Shown here piece after piece: positions 1-8,695 of a DNA stretch of 64,000 bases; positions within the stretch are counted from its first letter, which is position 1, and each line of letters opens with the position of its first letter. The notes below the pieces were generated by a model. That model ran no database searches. It was not told where the DNA came from and saw nothing but the letters and a program-made list of their open reading frames with translations. Source of the DNA: Thermanaerosceptrum fracticalcis (GTDB lineage: Bacteria; Bacillota; Peptococcia; DRI-13). The position numbers and the translations under genes were made by a program. The stretch covers positions 1,846,501 to 1,910,500 of the forward strand of contig NZ_CP045798.1 of the NCBI RefSeq assembly GCF_000746025.2, in the 5' to 3' direction.

Positions 1-939
1 GGCCAGCTCTTCCTTGGGAAAGGGACGATAGAAGCGAACTTTCACCAGGCCCACTTTCAAGCCCTCTTCTCTCAGCTTATCAACCACCAGCCTGGAAGTT
101 CCTACTACGCTGCCCATGGCCATCAGGACATATTCAGCATCCTCACAGCGGTATTCTTCAATCAGGCCTCCGTGGGAACGGCCGAAATGGGCAGCGAATT
201 CCTTATCAATCCCGGGTATAAGCTTTTTGGCTTCTTTCATAGCTTCGTACTGCTGATATCTAAACTCCGTCTGCCATTCGGGAGGGGCTGTGATACATAA
301 GCTTTTAGGCTTAGCCAGGTCCAGTTTATTTTCCGTCACGAAAGGCGGCAGAAAGGCATCTACTGCGGACTGGTCCGGAATATCTACAAGTTCATATGTA
401 TGGGTAAGAACAAATCCGTCCAGGCAGACCATAACAGGTGTTAAGACCTTGGGGTTTTCGGCTAGCTTGTAGGCCTGGATAATTGTATCGAGAGCCTCCT
501 GCCCGTTTTCCACATAAACCTGCATCCAGCCTGAATCCCGCATAGCCAGGGAATCACGATGGTCACCAAAAATGTTCCAGGGAGCAGCCACGGTACGGTT
601 GGCATTCATCATCACAATAGGAAAGCGGCTCCCGCTGACATAATGGAGCATCTCGCACATATAGAGAAGGCCCTGAGAAGAAGTGGCGGTAAAAGTCCTG
701 CATCCCATGAGAGAAGCCCCCATTACAGCACTCATTACACTATGTTCGCTTTCCACATTGAGATATTCACATGCCATTTCTTTGTTCTCAATAAATTCGG
801 ACAGCTTCTCCACTACTGTAGTCTGGGGTGTAATCGGATAAGCAGCAATGACTTCCGGCCGGCAGAGCTTAACACCATAAGCCACGGCATCATTGGCTGA
901 GATAAAGTCACGTCTTTTTAATCCTGTACTCTTAACCAT
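1..939 (-). CDS. porA: 2-oxoacid:ferredoxin oxidoreductase alpha subunit (partial)
   Basis: Alpha subunit of a four-subunit pyruvate (or related 2-oxoacid):ferredoxin oxidoreductase, which makes acyl-CoA, CO2 and reduced ferredoxin with the TPP-binding beta subunit (off the edge). The frame reads from an ATG at 939 to the window edge, 313 codons, so the C-terminus is missing. Visible family signatures are an early AAYPITPQTTVVEKL stretch (about residue 33), ESEHSVMSAVMGAS and the TATSSQGLLYMCEMLH segment. A ribosome site AAGGTG lies 7 nt upstream. It overlaps the end of the delta gene by 8 nt, so translation is probably coupled. The exact substrate (pyruvate, 2-ketoisovalerate or 2-oxoglutarate) cannot be settled from sequence; pyruvate is the most likely. 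Confidence 0.9.
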   Translation of the reverse strand, partial: MVKSTGLKRRDFISANDAVAYGVKLCRPEVIAAYPITPQTTVVEKLSEFIENKEMACEYLNVESEHSVMSAVMGASLMGCRTFTATSSQGLLYMCEMLHYVSGSRFPIVMMNANRTVAAPWNIFGDHRDSLAMRDSGWMQVYVENGQEALDTIIQAYKLAENPKVLTPVMVCLDGFVLTHTYELVDIPDQSAVDAFLPPFVTENKLDLAKPKSLCITAPPEWQTEFRYQQYEAMKEAKKLIPGIDKEFAAHFGRSHGGLIEEYRCEDAEYVLMAMGSVVGTSRLVVDKLREEGLKVGLVKVRFYRPFPKEELA

Positions 940-1240
940 TGCTATCACCTTCTTTGACCATGGTTATGGCTTTTACCGGACATTCGTAAGCACAAAGCCC
1001 GCACCCTTTGCAGAAATTGTAATCAATCTGGAAATAGGGTTCCCCCCGTTCAATGACCCCGTCCGGACAGAGGAGCCAGCAACGCTGACACCTGGTGCAC
1101 TTTTCTCCATTAATCACCGGCCTAAAAGTACGCCAGCCGGCATTGGCTTCTACCAAAACTCCGGCCACGGCACTGGGCCCCAGGGGCATTCCCTCTTTCC
1201 TTGAGGGAAAAGCAAAGCTTGTAATTTGTGGTTTAGGCAT
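932..1240 (-). CDS. porD: 2-oxoacid:ferredoxin oxidoreductase delta subunit (2x[4Fe-4S] ferredoxin)
   Basis: A 102-residue ferredoxin-like delta subunit carrying electrons from the oxidoreductase core to free ferredoxin. Two cluster motifs are visible: CTRCQRCWLLCP near residue 49 and CKGCGLCAYECP near residue 77. The N-terminal 40 residues match the usual delta-subunit extension that precedes the ferredoxin fold. Start ATG at 1240 has GGAGGGG upstream. The gene overlaps gamma upstream and alpha downstream by 8 nt each, giving the order gamma-delta-alpha-(beta), typical of the separate-subunit POR/VOR type. Confidence 0.92.
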   Translation of the reverse strand: MPKPQITSFAFPSRKEGMPLGPSAVAGVLVEANAGWRTFRPVINGEKCTRCQRCWLLCPDGVIERGEPYFQIDYNFCKGCGLCAYECPVKAITMVKEGDSNG

Positions 1241-1790
1241 GAATTTTCCCCTCCCGCAGTTTCTCGTAGGCCATTTTTACAACCTTTTTATTCTTTTCTT
1301 GAAGTTCTTTGGGCATGGAACGCTCAATGGCCTGTAATACAGCTTCTAAAGAAACAAAATCGGCCACAGCCACGAGAGCCCCCAACATAGCAGTATTAGT
1401 TACAGGTACACCCAGAACTTCTAAAGCAAGACTTGTTGCATCTATGGTATGTACGTTATAATCTTCGGAATCTTTAAACTTGTCCGGAGACAAAATGCTG
1501 TTTATTAGTAAAGTTCCTCCTTTTTTCAACCCCTCTTTTACATCTATGGTCTCCAGCAAACTCTCATCCAGCACAACTACATAGTCGCAAGTATAAACTT
1601 TGCTGTGATCATGGATGGGTTTGTTATCAACCCGGGTAAATCCTAATACCGGGGCACCCCGACGTTCGGGTCCGAAGGAAGGAAAGGCTTGAGCATAATA
1701 ATTTCCATAGACTGATGCTGCCATTCCCAGGAGACGTGCAGCTGTGAAACCGCCGTGACCTCCCCGGCCATGCCATCTGATTTCTTTCAA
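1233..1790 (-). CDS. porG: 2-oxoacid:ferredoxin oxidoreductase gamma subunit
   Basis: A 185-residue gamma subunit (CoA-contacting domain) of the same oxidoreductase. The N-terminus has the family hallmark RWHGRGGHGGFTAARLLG, followed by FPSFGPERRGAPVLGFTRV and the conserved NTAMLGALVA region. The start is a TTG at 1788-1790, five bases after a GGGGGAG ribosome site; there is no better in-frame start. It is the first gene of the operon and lies just downstream of a consensus promoter and a 16-bp palindrome. Confidence 0.92.
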   Translation of the reverse strand: MKEIRWHGRGGHGGFTAARLLGMAASVYGNYYAQAFPSFGPERRGAPVLGFTRVDNKPIHDHSKVYTCDYVVVLDESLLETIDVKEGLKKGGTLLINSILSPDKFKDSEDYNVHTIDATSLALEVLGVPVTNTAMLGALVAVADFVSLEAVLQAIERSMPKELQEKNKKVVKMAYEKLREGKIHA

Positions 1791-1819
1791 TTAACTCCCC
1801 CCCATTCTTTTTCATACAG

Positions 1820-1835
1820 TGAAAATATATTTTCA
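1820..1835. promoter_or_regulatory. Palindromic operator candidate in the por leader
   Basis: Perfect 16-bp palindrome TGAAAATATATTTTCA placed between the -10 box and the gamma start codon. IclR-family proteins bind AT-rich palindromes of this size, and an IclR gene lies immediately upstream on the same strand, so this is a candidate site for it. Linking the two is inference. Confidence 0.45.
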
Positions 1836-1852
1836 TTTAATCTTATGCCTTA

Positions 1853-1881
1853 ATTGTATTTTTAATTCTATAATATGTCAA
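1853..1881 (-). promoter_or_regulatory. Sigma-A promoter of the por operon
   Basis: Minus-strand TTGACA (1876-1881), exactly 17 bp, then TACAAT (1853-1858). This is near consensus, and transcription would start around 1846, 56 bases before the TTG start codon of the gamma subunit. Confidence 0.7.
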
Positions 1882-2044
1882 TGACTCAAATGTTCTAAAA
1901 AGACAAGATATTTTAAAAAGAACTCTTTCCATCATGTGATAATAACTTTCTATTATGCACCTTTGCCACATCGTGGCGTTGTTCTCTTGTATTCCGGCTC
2001 CAAATCACCTGCCGTTAAACACCTTAGTCTAATAAGTTTGTCAA

Positions 2045-2077
2045 CAAAAAAACACCGAAACCTAATGTTTCAGTGTT
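2045..2077 (-). terminator. Intrinsic terminator of the IclR gene
   Basis: Minus-strand hairpin with 11-bp arms AACACTGAAAC/GTTTCGGTGTT (one G-T pair) followed by seven T. It starts directly at the iclR stop codon. Confidence 0.8.
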
Positions 2078-2877
2078 CAATCTGGACGATATCCCAATTG
2101 CTGCGAAATCTTTAATGCCGCCTCTTTAACCAACTTACTATAGACTTGCTCTATGCTTTCCATAGAGATATTTGACTCCACCCCGGAAATACTTAAAGCA
2201 GCCACTACATTTTTATTATAGTCAATAATGGGAGCCGCCACACAGCGTACCCCTGGCTCATTTTCTAAGTCGTCAACGGCATAGCCATTTTGACGCACTT
2301 TCCTGATCTCTTCCAAGAATTTTGGCAAGCTTGTAATAGTCTTTTCAGTAAGAGCCGTCATCCCTTTTATAGAAAGCAATTCTTTAATTTTCTCGTCACT
2401 TAACCTGGAAACAAGACACTTTCCATTGGCCGTGGAATGGATATAGTTGCGTGTACCCACACTGGCAGCAAGCTTAATGTTACGAAGGCTTTCCATTTTG
2501 TCCACATAGATAATTTCCCCGTTTTTCTTATCAAGGACAGCTAAATAGATAGTTTCTTTAGTTTCTCTGTTCAATTGTTCCATGTATTTCTGGGCAATAT
2601 TCCGTATTTCCAAATTATCTTGGACCTTATTACCGAGAGCCAGCAGGGTGAAACCCAGCACATAATTGCCATCATCCCGTTCCCTGATATAATCCCAGGC
2701 TACAAGGTTCTGCACTATTCTATACACTGTACTGACGGGCAGGTCTATTTTTTCGGCTATTTCGCTCAAACTTAAACCATGACTTGCTTTACTGAGTTCA
2801 TCGACTATAGTAAGGGCACGGTTAATAGATTGCACATAGAATTTACCTTCTGTATCCTGTTTTTTTATTTTGGCCAT
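2077..2877 (-). CDS. IclR family transcriptional regulator
   Basis: A DNA-binding repressor/activator of the IclR family: N-terminal winged helix (about residues 15-75, with LSLSEIAEKIDLPVSTVYRI as the HTH) and C-terminal effector domain (about 85-255, including the SVGTRNYIHSTANGKCL and EPGVRCVAAPI segments). The best start is the ATG at 2877, which has AGGTGAG six bases upstream; a GTG nine bases earlier overlaps that site and is less likely. It is transcribed the same way as the por operon, separated by about 290 bp with its own terminator. Control of por is plausible from position and the palindrome in the por leader, but the ligand is unknown. Confidence 0.9.
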   Translation of the reverse strand: MAKIKKQDTEGKFYVQSINRALTIVDELSKASHGLSLSEIAEKIDLPVSTVYRIVQNLVAWDYIRERDDGNYVLGFTLLALGNKVQDNLEIRNIAQKYMEQLNRETKETIYLAVLDKKNGEIIYVDKMESLRNIKLAASVGTRNYIHSTANGKCLVSRLSDEKIKELLSIKGMTALTEKTITSLPKFLEEIRKVRQNGYAVDDLENEPGVRCVAAPIIDYNKNVVAALSISGVESNISMESIEQVYSKLVKEAALKISQQLGYRPD

Positions 2878-3006
2878 TCTTCTCACCTATTTCTCTCTTA
2901 CTTATTTAGTTATGCTGATAAAAATTCTACTACTTGTCCACATCTTTGGCTAGATACCCTGCAATGTTAGATTATACCTTTCACATATGGAGTCAAAACA
3001 AGGAAC

Positions 3007-3037
3007 AAGGGGCGTATAAACTGATTATACGCCCCTT
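3007..3037 (-). terminator. Strong hairpin after the tct remnant
   Basis: Perfect 13-bp arms AAGGGGCGTATAA/TTATACGCCCCTT with a 5-base loop. The following T-tract is weak on the minus strand. It probably ended the former tct transcript. Confidence 0.55.
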
Positions 3038-3041
3038 CCTT

Positions 3042-3537
3042 ACTCATGATAATAAACCCTACATGGGGCAGCAAAATACCGTAGAGGATTGTGGCCAGGA
3101 GAGCAATTAAAATCAGGCTCATTAGTCCCAGCCCAATTGCTAAAAAGGTGGGAAAAAACGTCTTTGGATAAACTATCGAGAAATTCCTTAAACTTGTCGG
3201 CAGGAGCATAAGCTAAACCGAGGCCGGCCTTCTTAGCAAAGTCCTGGAATTCCTGAGAATCATAACCTTTCTTAAAGGCGCCGGCTAACACCTTCTTCAC
3301 ATTGTCCGGAGTGCCTTTAGGAACGGCCAAACCTCTCCAGGTACCGAAATTGATATCATAATCTAATTCCTTAAAGGTAGGGACATCGGGGAAATTGGGA
3401 TTACGCTCGGGACTCATGACAGCAAGCATTTTTAACTGACCGGCTTTAACCTGACTCTGAACTTCGGCAGGACTCACCGTCGCGGCCTGAATATGGCCGC
3501 CTACCAGGTCAGTAACGGCAGGTGCAGCACCGTTAAA
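3042..3537 (-). pseudogene. tctC-tctB remnant (tripartite tricarboxylate transporter)
   Basis: Decayed piece of a tripartite tricarboxylate transporter locus. About 3537 to 3154 encodes the last part of a TctC/Bug solute-binding protein, from FNGAAPAVTDLVGGHI through KGTPDNVKK to KEFLDSLSKDVF; the first two thirds, including the signal peptide, are gone. A different frame (about 3149-3042) then encodes a TctB-like membrane segment, LAIGLGLMSLILIALLATIL. Normally tctC and tctB are separate genes, so an internal deletion joined them out of frame. No TctA is present. The 5' break coincides with a hairpin-rich element at 3541-3640. Confidence 0.75.
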
Positions 3538-3540
3538 TAT

Positions 3541-3640
3541 CAAAAAGAGGCCGGTAAAACCGGCCCTGCAAAGAAAATTCGGCTTGCGCCTAGCCTTGGA
3601 CGACGGCGGAAGCCCTAGTTGCACCTGTGCTTATTTCCTT
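3541..3640 (-). other. Hairpin-rich element of unknown type (possible structured RNA)
   Basis: Read on the minus strand this 100-base, locally GC-rich stretch contains GCAC-AG-GUGC, a long-range GGCUU/AAGCC pairing, a GGC-GCAA-GCC tetraloop hairpin, and ends in a perfect GGCCGGT-TTT-ACCGGCC-type hairpin followed by TCTTTTT, which looks like a terminator. It abuts the broken 5' end of the tctC remnant. It matches no riboswitch I can name with confidence; a leader RNA or a small inserted repeat are both possible. Confidence 0.35.
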
Positions 3641-3717
3641 TTGAAACTAATATTTTCCGATAAGCATAAAGAATCTTAATATTTTTCCAGCGCATTACTT
3701 TCTTATGATAAAGAAAG

Positions 3718-4551
3718 CTAATAAGTAAATTTCAGGCTAATATCCATGGCTTTAACCGAATGGGTTATTGCTCCCACTGATATAATATCAACACCTGTTT
3801 TTGCTATCTCCCTTATATTCGTACGGGTAATATTTCCGGATGCTTCCAGGATTACTCTCCCTTTATTTCTGGAAACTGCCTCTTTCAGCATAGCAATATC
3901 CATATTATCAAGTAAGACAATGTCAGCCCCTGCAGCTATTGCTTCTTCCATTTGTCCCAGGGTCTCTACTTCAATCTCTATTTTCATAGTATGGGGTATG
4001 TTCTCTTTTGCCTTCTCAATGGCATTTTTAATACTGCCAGTGGCTGCTATGTGATTATCTTTAATCAAAACAGCTTCTGATAAATTAAAACGATGGTTAT
4101 ATCCTCCTCCGATTTTTACAGCATATTTTTCAATAATTCTCAAACCTGGAGTAGTTTTTCTGGTATCTACCAGCCGCACATTTAAATCACGAATCAGGTC
4201 GACATATTGAGCCGTTTCAGTAGCTATGCCTGACAATCTTTGCAACAGGTTTAAGGCAAGCCTTTCGCCTTTTAAGATGCTTTTTGTTTTCCCCTTAATA
4301 CTGGCGATAACCTCTCCTCTTTTTACTCTCTCTCCATCTTTTACGTGAAGATTGATCGATATATGATCATCTAACAGTTCAAAAACCCTTTTCATAACCT
4401 CTAATCCGGCTATTATTCCCTCTTCTTTGGCTATAAAATTTCCTGCACAGAGGGACTCCTCATCGACAAGCGAATCCGTTGTAACATCTCCATTATTCAT
4501 ATCCTCTTGAAGCCATTCTTTTATTTTTTCATCTATTAGAAACCAATTCAT
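3718..4551 (-). CDS. nadC: Nicotinate-nucleotide pyrophosphorylase (carboxylating)
   Basis: Quinolinate phosphoribosyltransferase, 277 residues: quinolinate plus PRPP gives nicotinate mononucleotide, CO2 and PPi, the third step of de novo NAD synthesis. Conserved segments include NLLQRLSGIATETA, VDTRKTTPGLRIIEKYAVKIGGG (PRPP/quinolinate-binding Arg and Lys), KDNHI, EVETLGQ, and the C-terminal LLDNM and ISVGAITHS strands. It is the last gene of the nadA-nadB-nadC operon, 13 bp after nadB. Length is normal for the family. Confidence 0.97.
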   Translation of the reverse strand: MNWFLIDEKIKEWLQEDMNNGDVTTDSLVDEESLCAGNFIAKEEGIIAGLEVMKRVFELLDDHISINLHVKDGERVKRGEVIASIKGKTKSILKGERLALNLLQRLSGIATETAQYVDLIRDLNVRLVDTRKTTPGLRIIEKYAVKIGGGYNHRFNLSEAVLIKDNHIAATGSIKNAIEKAKENIPHTMKIEIEVETLGQMEEAIAAGADIVLLDNMDIAMLKEAVSRNKGRVILEASGNITRTNIREIAKTGVDIISVGAITHSVKAMDISLKFTY

Positions 4552-4564
4552 CGTCGCTTCTCCT

Positions 4565-6061
4565 CTATATTAGATAATGGGCTCCTATACTTTCTTTCCT
4601 TTTCACTGCATGTTCTGTAATGATCTTTGCTGTAGTCAGCATATTAAAGCATTCCATATACTCTTTGTTTGTACTTTTCTTTTTCTCTAAAGATTCCCCT
4701 ATTTCATTTAAGATTTTATAACATTTTGCCAAACCCATCTCGTTTCTAATAACACCTGCATATTCTCTCATCGTTTTCTGAATTTTTTCTCTTTCGTTTA
4801 AAACGTCACAGCTGTTTGGGTATGATATCTCCAATGTATTCTCATTATCTATATCCAGAGAAACAGGCTCCATCTTTTTTATAGAAACCTGAATCAGATA
4901 GGCTGCTCTGCGTGCAAAAACTACAGCTTCCAATAATGAATTGGAGGCAAGCCGGTTTGCTCCATGAACACCAGTGCATGCCGCTTCACCACAGGCATAT
5001 AGTCCGGCAATATTGGTTCTGGCATATAAATCAGTTTTTATCCCACCCATACAATAATGCTGGGCAGGCGAGACCGGGATCATCTGTGCGGTTATATCAA
5101 TACCTTCCTCCTTGCATTTCCTGGTTATATTAGGAAAACGCCTGGGAATATATTCTCTATTTAAATGGGTTAAATCAAGAAATACAAAGTTTGCTTGTGT
5201 TTTTTCCATTTCTTTTACAATGGCCCTTGCCACAATATCCCTTGGCGCTAATTCCAGCCTGTCATCATATTGATACATAAATCTTTCCCCAAATCGATTT
5301 CTTAGAACAGCCCCTTCTCCTCTTACAGCTTCCGATATTAAAAACCTCTTATTGTGGTCCTCATTATAGAAAACTGTAGGATGAAATTGAATGAATTCCA
5401 TATCTTTAATTTCCGCCCCTGCACGATAAGCCATGGCAAGGGCATCACCGGTAGCCGTAAGAGCATTGGTAGTAACACCATAAACCATACCAATACCACC
5501 TGCGGCCAAGATCACAGCTTTGGCGCAGTAATAATTTATTTCCTTCCCCTCTAAGGCAACAGCACCAAAACAACGATTGTTCTTTACCAGTAAATCTAGA
5601 CAAAAGCTGTTTTCGCTGATTTCTATATTGTTCTTCATTTTTACGTTTCGCATTAATCCTTCTATAATACCTCTGCCTGTTGCATCTCCTGCAATATGAA
5701 GTATTCTTGCTCTGCTGTGGCCCCCTTCCCTGGTTAGAGAAAGTCTGCCGTTTTCCTGGTCAAAAAGCACACCCATTCTATGTAAAATTTTTATATTTTC
5801 CTGCGCTTCCTTAACCAGTATTTGCAAAGCTTCTACGTTACATAGACCAGCTCCGGCAACTAATGTATCATGCAAGTGATAAGCTGGTTTATCTTCCGGA
5901 TCAATGGCGGCAGCAATTCCGCCCTGAGCCAGATAGGAATTGGACTCAGCAATCTTATCTTTACTTAAGAGCATAACATCTAAGGATGAATCTAATGATA
6001 AAGCCGCATAAAGGCCGGCAATTCCTGTCCCGATTATGAGTACATCACATTTTTTAATCAA
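4565..6061 (-). CDS. nadB: L-aspartate oxidase
   Basis: FAD enzyme oxidising L-aspartate to iminoaspartate, the substrate of NadA. 498 residues. The FAD-binding GTGIAGLYAALSL lies at residues 11-23, SNSYLAQGGIAAA near 41-53, the capping-domain motif EFIQFHPTVFY near 240, the active-site RGEGAVLRN near 266, and the C-terminal GLYACGEAACTGVHGANRLASNSLLE flavin segment near 360. In anaerobes fumarate is the likely electron acceptor. It lies 31 bp after nadA and 13 bp before nadC. Confidence 0.97.
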   Translation of the reverse strand: MIKKCDVLIIGTGIAGLYAALSLDSSLDVMLLSKDKIAESNSYLAQGGIAAAIDPEDKPAYHLHDTLVAGAGLCNVEALQILVKEAQENIKILHRMGVLFDQENGRLSLTREGGHSRARILHIAGDATGRGIIEGLMRNVKMKNNIEISENSFCLDLLVKNNRCFGAVALEGKEINYYCAKAVILAAGGIGMVYGVTTNALTATGDALAMAYRAGAEIKDMEFIQFHPTVFYNEDHNKRFLISEAVRGEGAVLRNRFGERFMYQYDDRLELAPRDIVARAIVKEMEKTQANFVFLDLTHLNREYIPRRFPNITRKCKEEGIDITAQMIPVSPAQHYCMGGIKTDLYARTNIAGLYACGEAACTGVHGANRLASNSLLEAVVFARRAAYLIQVSIKKMEPVSLDIDNENTLEISYPNSCDVLNEREKIQKTMREYAGVIRNEMGLAKCYKILNEIGESLEKKKSTNKEYMECFNMLTTAKIITEHAVKRKESIGAHYLI

Positions 6062-6092
6062 GATATCACCTTCAATAATCGTCAGTAAATTA

Positions 6093-7004
6093 TCAGCAAA
6101 AATCCAGCATCCTATTTAAAGCTAACAGGGCCTTTCTGCGGACTTCAGCATCCACTTCAATTTGATTTTCCAGCGTATCCAGAACATTATAAATGTCTTC
6201 TAATCTTGTCTTTTTCATATTGGAACAAACTAGTTTTGGTGATAACAGGTAGATATTTTTATCAGGATTTTCTTTTTTCAGCCTGTATAATATCCCCATC
6301 TCCGTACCAACAACCAGGTTTTGTGAAAGGCTTTCTCTTGCATATTTGAGAATTTGGGAGGTACTTCCTACAAAATCGGCTTTTGCCAGAACCTCCGGTT
6401 TGCACTCCGGATGAACTAATATTGGAACATCAAGGTTTAGCTCTTTTATTTTTTCAATATCTTGTTCCATAATTCTGTGATGTGTATTACAAAATCCGTC
6501 CCATAAGATCATTTTCTTTTCAGGAACATGTTTGGCTACATAGCTGCCTAAATTTCTATCAGGAATAAAGATAATTTCCTCTTCGGGTATATTTTTCACA
6601 AGCCTAATGGCATTTGCGGAGGTACAACAGTAATCACTTACTGCTTTCACCTCTGCAGAGGAATTGACATAACATACCACTGCTGCATGGGGATTATTTT
6701 CTTTCAGCTTAATAACATCTTCTCTTTCCACCATCTCAGCCATTGGACAGCCGGCATCTAAAGCAGGTAATAAGACAGTTTTAGCGGGAGACAGGATTTT
6801 GGCTGTTTCAGCCATAAATTTAACACCGCAAAAAACAATGATTTGAGCCTCTGTCTCCGCGGCCTTTTTACTTAACTCCAGAGAATCCCCTGAATAATCT
6901 GCAATCTCCTGCACCTCATCGACTTGATATAAATGGGCTAAGATGATAGCTTTTCTTTTATCCTTTAATTTGTTAATCTCTTCTATTAAGTGCTTCTTTT
7001 CCAT
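6093..7004 (-). CDS. nadA: Quinolinate synthase
   Basis: Oxygen-sensitive [4Fe-4S] enzyme condensing iminoaspartate with dihydroxyacetone phosphate to quinolinate. 303 residues, the usual length of the short NadA form. Pseudo-threefold segments are visible: LAHLYQVDEVQEIADYSGDS, VFCGVKFMAETAKIL, CYVNSSAEVKA, WDGFCNTHHR, VHPECKPEV and GTEMGIL, with candidate cluster cysteines in VFCGVKFM, a central cysteine, and the C-terminal SNMKK region. First gene of the nad operon. Confidence 0.97.
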   Translation of the reverse strand: MEKKHLIEEINKLKDKRKAIILAHLYQVDEVQEIADYSGDSLELSKKAAETEAQIIVFCGVKFMAETAKILSPAKTVLLPALDAGCPMAEMVEREDVIKLKENNPHAAVVCYVNSSAEVKAVSDYCCTSANAIRLVKNIPEEEIIFIPDRNLGSYVAKHVPEKKMILWDGFCNTHHRIMEQDIEKIKELNLDVPILVHPECKPEVLAKADFVGSTSQILKYARESLSQNLVVGTEMGILYRLKKENPDKNIYLLSPKLVCSNMKKTRLEDIYNVLDTLENQIEVDAEVRRKALLALNRMLDFC

Positions 7005-7027
7005 ATATTCTTTCCTCTTTCTTTGTT

Positions 7028-7046
7028 ATGACAGCTGTCTTGTCAT
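7028..7046. promoter_or_regulatory. NiaR-like operator at nadA
   Basis: ATGACAGCTGTCTTGTCAT contains TGACA/TGTCA half-sites and sits just downstream of the -10 box. Firmicute NiaR (YrxA) sites on nad operons are built from TGACA-type half-sites and regulate by niacin. No niaR gene is in the window, so assignment rests on motif and position. Confidence 0.5.
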
Positions 7047-7055
7047 TTGTTAACT

Positions 7056-7084
7056 ATTATACGGCATGATTTGTCTTTTTTCAA
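7056..7084 (-). promoter_or_regulatory. Promoter of nadABC
   Basis: Minus-strand TTGAAA (7079-7084), 17 bp, TATAAT (7056-7061). The -10 box is perfect. Confidence 0.75.
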
Positions 7085-7085
7085 A

Positions 7086-7122
7086 TTTAAAAAGTGATGG
7101 CCTAAGGCCATCACTTTTTTTC
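7086..7122 (-). terminator. Terminator of hpt-guaA
   Basis: Perfect stem AAAAAGTGATGGCC/GGCCATCACTTTTT with a TAA loop, flanked by T-tracts on both strands. It follows guaA by about 15 bp. Confidence 0.85.
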
Positions 7123-7135
7123 TATTCCCATTCAT

Positions 7136-8671
7136 CTATTCCCACTCAATAGTAGCCGGAGGCTTGGAGGTAATATCATATACCACCCGGTTGACCTGGG
7201 GCACCTCATTGACTATTCGGTTCGATATTTTCTCCAGGAGCTCGTAGGGCAGCCGGGCCCAGTCCGCCGTCATGGCATCATCGCTGGTCACGGCCCGTAA
7301 AACAATGGGATAAGCATATGTCCGTTCGTCTCCCATTACTCCGACACTCTTAATGCTGGGCAAAACAGCAAAAGACTGCCAGATAAACTCATAAAGTCCG
7401 GCTTTTCTAATCTCATCCAGCACAATGGCATCAGCTTCCCGCAGGATATTGAGTTTCTCCTCAGTTATTTCGCCAATAATGCGGATAGCCAGGCCCGGGC
7501 CGGGGAAAGGCTGCCGGGTCACTATTTCTTCCGGGAGTCCCAGTTCACGGCCTACTTTCCGAACCTCATCTTTAAAGAGAAGGCGTAAAGGTTCTATTAA
7601 TTGGAATTCCATATCCTCAGGGAGGCCCCCCACATTGTGGTGGGATTTGATAGTGGCGGCGGTCCCTGTCCCGCTTTCAATAACATCGGAATAAAGGGTA
7701 CCCTGGACAAGGAAATCCATTTTTCCCAGTTTCTTAGCTTCATCCTCAAAAGTTCGAATAAACTCATTACCAATGATTTTGCGTTTTGTTTCCGGATCAC
7801 TGATGCCTGCGATTTTAGACAGGAACCTATCCCGGGCATTCACGAAAACCAAGTTCATATGAAACTTTCCGGAAAACGTAGCCTTAACCTGTTCTGATTC
7901 ACCCTTGCGCATAAAACCGTGGTCTACATACACACAGGTAAGCCGGTCACCAATGGCTTTGTGAACCAGCACGGCAGCTACCGACGAATCGACACCACCG
8001 CTTAAGGCGCACAGTACTTTCTTATCCCCCACTTGACGGCGAATGCGCTCGACCTGTTCATCAATGAACGAACCCATGGACCATTGTCCGTGACACTGGC
8101 AAATATTAAAAACAAAATTTTTAAGTATTTCCATGCCATAATGGGTATGCTTTACTTCCGGATGAAACTGTACGCCGTACAATTTCTTTTCCTGGTGGGC
8201 AAAGGCGGCATAGGGTGTGTCTTCTGTATAGGCACAGGCCACAAATCCCTCCGGTACCCCGGAAATAAAATCTCCATGGCTCATCCAGCACTGCTGCGTC
8301 TGGGCTAAACCTTTAAAGAGAAGATTCTCTTGTCTGACTTCCACCATGGCTTTACCATACTCTCTCTTCTCTGCCCGCTTGACCTCACCGCCCAAGAGAT
8401 GAGCAATTAACTGCATACCGTAACATATTCCCAGAATAGGTATACCTAACTCGAAAATTTCCTTATCCACTTTAGGGGCATTGGCGGCATAAACACTGGC
8501 CGGTCCACCGGAAAAAATGATACCTTTAGGCTTTTTGGCCTTGATTTCCTCCAGCGGAGTGTTGTAAGGTACCATTTCCGAATACACATTCAATTCCCTT
8601 ACCCGGCGGGCAATGAGCTGGTTGTATTGACCGCCAAAATCCAGCACTAATATCAATTCATCTTGTATCAT
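7136..8671 (-). CDS. guaA: GMP synthase (glutamine-hydrolysing)
   Basis: Converts XMP to GMP using glutamine and ATP. 511 residues with three parts: class I glutaminase (residues 6-190; nucleophile in [11 protein letters not shown], His-Glu in [10 protein letters not shown]), ATP-pyrophosphatase (from about 205; P-loop-like [14 protein letters not shown]) and C-terminal dimerisation domain ending [13 protein letters not shown], the family's standard tail. It lies 24 bp after the hypoxanthine phosphoribosyltransferase gene, forming a purine salvage/GMP operon. Confidence 0.98.
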   Translation of the reverse strand: MIQDELILVLDFGGQYNQLIARRVRELNVYSEMVPYNTPLEEIKAKKPKGIIFSGGPASVYAANAPKVDKEIFELGIPILGICYGMQLIAHLLGGEVKRAEKREYGKAMVEVRQENLLFKGLAQTQQCWMSHGDFISGVPEGFVACAYTEDTPYAAFAHQEKKLYGVQFHPEVKHTHYGMEILKNFVFNICQCHGQWSMGSFIDEQVERIRRQVGDKKVLCALSGGVDSSVAAVLVHKAIGDRLTCVYVDHGFMRKGESEQVKATFSGKFHMNLVFVNARDRFLSKIAGISDPETKRKIIGNEFIRTFEDEAKKLGKMDFLVQGTLYSDVIESGTGTAATIKSHHNVGGLPEDMEFQLIEPLRLLFKDEVRKVGRELGLPEEIVTRQPFPGPGLAIRIIGEITEEKLNILREADAIVLDEIRKAGLYEFIWQSFAVLPSIKSVGVMGDERTYAYPIVLRAVTSDDAMTADWARLPYELLEKISNRIVNEVPQVNRVVYDITSKPPATIEWE

Positions 8672-8695
8672 CGTACATTTCCTTCTTTCTCCACA

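Noticed and set aside
3560-3640. Guanidine-I (ykkC) or c-di-GMP-I riboswitch upstream of the tct remnant
   Set aside because: AACTAGGGCTTCCG and GGCGCAAGCC recall parts of these classes, but the other conserved blocks (for ykkC the GGTCCGAGAG and GCCCGGGAG segments) are absent.
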